A stretch of 5,210 nt of DNA from Ectopseudomonas composti. Its GTDB lineage: Bacteria > Pseudomonadota > Gammaproteobacteria > Pseudomonadales > Pseudomonadaceae. How positions within the stretch are numbered: position 1 is the first letter of the stretch; each line of letters starts with the position of its first letter. The notes under the pieces are model-generated. The model worked only from the letters and a program-made list of their open reading frames with translations. It made no database searches and was not told where the DNA came from. The translations under genes were made by a program, and so were the position numbers. The stretch spans positions 1 to 5,210 of the forward strand of contig CAMPIF010000351.1 of assembly GCA_946886245.1 (NCBI GenBank). Reading direction: 5' to 3'. Positions 1-5,210 of the stretch are shown here, piece by piece.

Positions 1-3749
<3,749 letters not shown>

Positions 3750-3812
3750 TTGCTGACACCCGGGTCGGACCCTGAACCTCGAGCACAGCCGTGACGCTTA
3801 TATGTATCGGCA

Positions 3813-3841
3813 TTGAATCAGTCCAACCAACAAACTGTCAA
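3813..3841 (-). promoter_or_regulatory. Candidate sigma-70 promoter of the pel operon
   Basis: On the minus strand, TTGACA (3841-3836) is a perfect -35 hexamer. It is followed at 17-18 bases by ATTCAA/TTCAAT, a weak -10. Initiation would fall near 3805, giving a leader of about 55-60 bases before pelA. A second possible -10, TATAAG at 3802-3797, sits 18 bases after TTGGAC (3826-3821). The weak -10 fits a promoter that depends on an activator such as FleQ. The start point cannot be fixed from sequence alone. Confidence 0.4.
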
Positions 3842-3850
3842 TTTTTTGAT
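3837..3850 (-). promoter_or_regulatory. FleQ-type box proximal to pelA
   Basis: GTCAATTTTTTGAT matches 10 of the 12 fixed positions of the FleQ consensus GTCAATNNATTGAC. FleQ is the c-di-GMP-responsive regulator that represses pel at low c-di-GMP and activates it at high c-di-GMP in P. aeruginosa. The box lies about 90 bases upstream of the pelA start. On the minus strand its end overlaps a TTGACA that could serve as a -35 element, a layout that would allow repression by occlusion. The match is seen in the sequence; the function is inferred from the family and the gene downstream. Confidence 0.68.
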
Positions 3851-3855
3851 ATAAT
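3847..3855 (+). promoter_or_regulatory. Perfect extended -10 motif on the plus strand, divergent from pelA
   Basis: TGATATAAT is an exact TGn-TATAAT extended -10 element pointing away from pelA, overlapping the end of the proximal FleQ box. No -35 is visible at the right distance. Transcription would start near 3862 and read toward the 3' end of the transferase gene, antisense to it. No open reading frame of note follows. This may be a chance match in an AT-rich patch. Confidence 0.25.
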
Positions 3856-3887
3856 GCTCAGACAAGCGGTGTGATCAGCCTGAATTA

Positions 3888-3901
3888 GTCAATTAAATGA
3901 C
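3888..3901 (-). promoter_or_regulatory. FleQ-type box distal to pelA
   Basis: GTCAATTAAATGAC matches 11 of the 12 fixed positions of GTCAATNNATTGAC and is nearly palindromic. It is centred 51 bases from the proximal box, close to five helical turns, so two FleQ oligomers could sit on the same face of the DNA and bend or bridge the segment between them. The same bases, with one flanking pair on each side, also form a short hairpin followed by five T residues on the plus strand. I consider the operator reading far likelier. Confidence 0.7.
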
Positions 3902-3989
3902 TATTTTTAAGCGGCAGGTGCGCCGGAATAATAGCCCTATGATATCAATCGGGCAATCTTGCGTCAGAGACTCGACAACCTCGCGTCGT

Positions 3990-4003
3990 TATTGCGCGCA
4001 ATA
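3990..4003. repeat. Perfect 14-base palindrome
   Basis: TATTGCGCGCAATA is identical to its reverse complement over all 14 bases. It lies 31 bases downstream of the transferase stop and about 240 bases upstream of the pelA start. As an RNA hairpin it would have no loop, so an operator for a dimeric regulator is more plausible than a terminator. I do not recognise the regulator, and no second copy was seen in the window. Confidence 0.5.
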
Positions 4004-4033
4004 GTGAAGCTCCCCCTGAACACTGCCGGACGC

Positions 4034-4639
4034 TCAGACCGGCGCGCTGGCCAGCATCGAGGTGCGCTGAGCGAAGGTTTGCTGGAACGCCGCCAGGCCT
4101 GGATGAGCGGTGCGCCAGTCGAGGTCGGCGAAGCGGAAATCCAGATAGCCCAGCGCACAGGCGACGCCAATCTGCGCCAGGTCGAGCGGGCCCTGTAGTT
4201 GTCCGACATGGCGCTCCAGCTCTACCAGGGCGCGCTGCACCTTGCCCAGTTGGCCATCCAGCCAGGCCGCCCACTGCAGCTCCGCCGGGCGCACTCCGCG
4301 CTCGTAACGCGCGAGCAGGGCCGCGTCCATCAGGCCGTCGGCCAGTGCGGCCAAGCGCAGTACCTGCCAACGCGCCGCATCGCTCGGTAGCAGCTTCTGG
4401 CCCTGGTGCAGGGTATCGAGGTATTCGCAGATCACGCGGCTGTCGTACAAGGCCTCATCGTCATCCGTCAGCAGCACCGGAATCTTGCCCAGCGGGTTGA
4501 GGGCATTGACCCGTTCGTTGATCGTGGTCGGCAAAACGGCGGTGTCGAGCAGCTCGATTCGGTCCAGCAGGCCGGTTTCCGCGGCCAGCACGCGAACCTT
4601 GCGGGCGAAGGGTGAAGCGGCGGCGTAGATCAGTTGCAT
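4034..4639 (-). CDS. Glutathione S-transferase family protein, YibF-like
   Basis: This is a 201-residue protein with the two-domain GST fold, near the 202 residues of E. coli YibF. The thioredoxin-like domain (about 1-80) opens with MQLIYAAASPFARKVRV; Ser9 is the expected glutathione-activating residue. It continues with NPLGKIPVL, holding the cis-proline of the glutathione site, and DSRVICEYLD, where the Asp-Ser pair binds the glutathione gamma-glutamyl group. The helical C-terminal domain (about 90-201) carries DLAQIGVACALGYLDFR, matching the conserved N-capping region of GSTs. The likely reaction is conjugation or reduction with cytosolic glutathione; the substrate is unknown. I chose the ATG at 4639 because AGGAA lies 7 bases upstream and family members begin here. 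An upstream in-frame ATG at 4687 would add 16 residues unlike the family. It is transcribed toward pelA, but a 284-base gap with its own promoter elements separates them, so a shared operon is unlikely. Confidence 0.9.
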   Translation of the reverse strand: MQLIYAAASPFARKVRVLAAETGLLDRIELLDTAVLPTTINERVNALNPLGKIPVLLTDDDEALYDSRVICEYLDTLHQGQKLLPSDAARWQVLRLAALADGLMDAALLARYERGVRPAELQWAAWLDGQLGKVQRALVELERHVGQLQGPLDLAQIGVACALGYLDFRFADLDWRTAHPGLAAFQQTFAQRTSMLASAPV

Positions 4640-4816
4640 GGGCAGATTCCTGGGGCGCGTGAAGAGAGAGCCGATTAGCGCTCGCACTAAAGCACAGTTC
4701 GCACGCCGAGATCATCCGGCCAAGCCGGCTCACACACCACCAAAGTCGCACCAGCCGATCACCGCTGCCCCGCGTGGATACGGCACAATCAGCCATCGCA
4801 GGAAAAGGACAGGCCG
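4640..4816. promoter_or_regulatory. Divergent promoter region between the transferase and LysR genes
   Basis: This 177-base gap should hold both promoters. For the LysR gene, CACAAT at 4784-4789 is a possible -10, but no good -35 precedes it. An inverted repeat CCGGC-CAA-GCCGG (4716-4728), overlapping the palindrome AGCCGGCT (4723-4730), sits near the middle and could be an operator. It does not show the usual T-N11-A form of a LysR site, so its regulator is unknown. The arrangement resembles the common pairing of a LysR gene with a divergent target, but nothing here proves that control. Confidence 0.4.
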
Positions 4817-5210
4817 ATGCTGATCGATGAAGAACTGACCCTGAAGAAGCTGGAGGTCTTTCTCGCCTTCATGCGCAGCGGCAACCTGGCGCGCGCCGCC
4901 AGCGAGTTGCAGACCAGTAACGTCAGCGTGCACCGCGCCATCCACTCGTTGGAAAGCGCGCTGCGCTGTCCGCTGTTCAAGCACGAGGGGCGCAACCTGA
5001 TTCCGCTGGAGAGTGCCTATGTGCTGGAGGAAAAGGCCCAGAAGCTGATCCAGGACGCCCAGGAGATGGTGCGCCTGACTCGTGAGGCGGCGGGCTTCGG
5101 CGCCGAGCGTTTCAAGCTCGGCGCGCTCTACTCGCTGACGGTGAAGACCGTGCCGCAACTGATCATGGGCCTGAAGCTGCGGCGCAGCGAGTTGAACATC
5201 GACCTGGTGC
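4817..5210 (+). CDS. LysR-type transcriptional regulator, MdcR-like (runs off right edge)
   Basis: The first 131 residues of a LysR-family regulator (full length usually about 300) are present, starting at an ATG with AAGGA 7 bases upstream. The winged helix-turn-helix covers residues about 7-66: LKKLEVFLAFMRSGNLARAA, then the recognition helix around TSNVSVHRAIHSLE, then the wing CPLFKHEGRNLIPLESA. The linker helix spans about 67-92, and the effector domain begins at FKLGALYSLTVKTV. The combination of TSNVSVHRAIHSLESALRC with LYSLTVKTVPQLIMG is, from memory, typical of the MdcR group that controls malonate decarboxylase genes in Pseudomonas. That assignment is tentative because most of the ligand domain and any mdc genes lie outside the window. 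It is divergent from the transferase gene. The family call is firm, the specific name is not. Confidence 0.9.
   Translation, partial: MLIDEELTLKKLEVFLAFMRSGNLARAASELQTSNVSVHRAIHSLESALRCPLFKHEGRNLIPLESAYVLEEKAQKLIQDAQEMVRLTREAAGFGAERFKLGALYSLTVKTVPQLIMGLKLRRSELNIDLV

Larger units (their letters stand above)
3750..4033. other. Gene-free interval between pelA and the transferase gene
   Basis: The pelA-proximal half (to about 3910) is AT-rich for this window and holds the promoter candidates and both FleQ-type boxes. The other half (3911-4033) has no convincing reading frame. Apart from a palindrome it shows no recognisable element. No strong intrinsic terminator follows the transferase stop at 4034; the only GC hairpin nearby (stem CGGC/GCCG around 3911-3924) is short and lacks a T-run in that direction. 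Confidence 0.6.

Noticed and set aside
3911..3924. Possible intrinsic terminator downstream of the transferase gene
   Set aside because: The stem is only four base pairs (CGGC/GCCG), and in the transferase direction it is followed by TTAAAAATAG rather than a run of T.
4730..5158. Minus-strand reading frame of 142 codons opposite the LysR gene
   Set aside because: The plus strand encodes a clear LysR helix-turn-helix protein, so this frame is its shadow.

Overview
The window reads as chromosomal DNA of a Pseudomonas or a close gammaproteobacterial relative. The GC content is fairly high, and the central gene is a full-length PelA. Its catalytic residues fall at the positions I recall for Pseudomonas aeruginosa PelA. 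Its upstream region carries two FleQ-type boxes, as expected of a c-di-GMP-controlled pel operon. No sequence search was run; all identifications rest on recognised motifs.

Layout. From about 3750 down to 1 (minus strand) lies the start of a pel exopolysaccharide operon: promoter region, pelA (900-3749), then pelB, whose start overlaps the pelA end by 26 bases. From 4034 to 4639 (minus strand) is a YibF-like glutathione S-transferase. Diverging from it across 177 bases is a LysR-type regulator (from 4817, plus strand) that runs off the right edge and resembles the MdcR group. The 284 bases between pelA and the transferase gene hold the pel control region and a perfect 14-base palindrome, but no gene.

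Main anomaly. The pelB reading frame is normal for about 260 residues (inner-membrane anchor plus TPR-like helices). It then continues in frame, without a stop, into sequence that is clearly the active-site segment of a group II (SufS/CsdA-type) cysteine desulfurase. That segment includes the VDAAQ and SGHK cofactor-binding motifs. The two halves belong to unrelated proteins. The join lies at about 126-146, where both families could share the string VDAAQAA. Glycine codon choice also changes there. A chimeric assembly joined through a short shared sequence is the simplest explanation; a real recombination or deletion that disrupts pelB is the alternative.

How the genes work together. PelA is the periplasmic hydrolase and deacetylase for the galactosamine-rich Pel polymer, and PelB is the scaffold and outer-membrane porin through which the polymer leaves. 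If the fusion is real, PelB lacks its PelA-binding TPRs and its barrel, and Pel export should fail. The transferase and the LysR regulator are separate units with no visible link to Pel.
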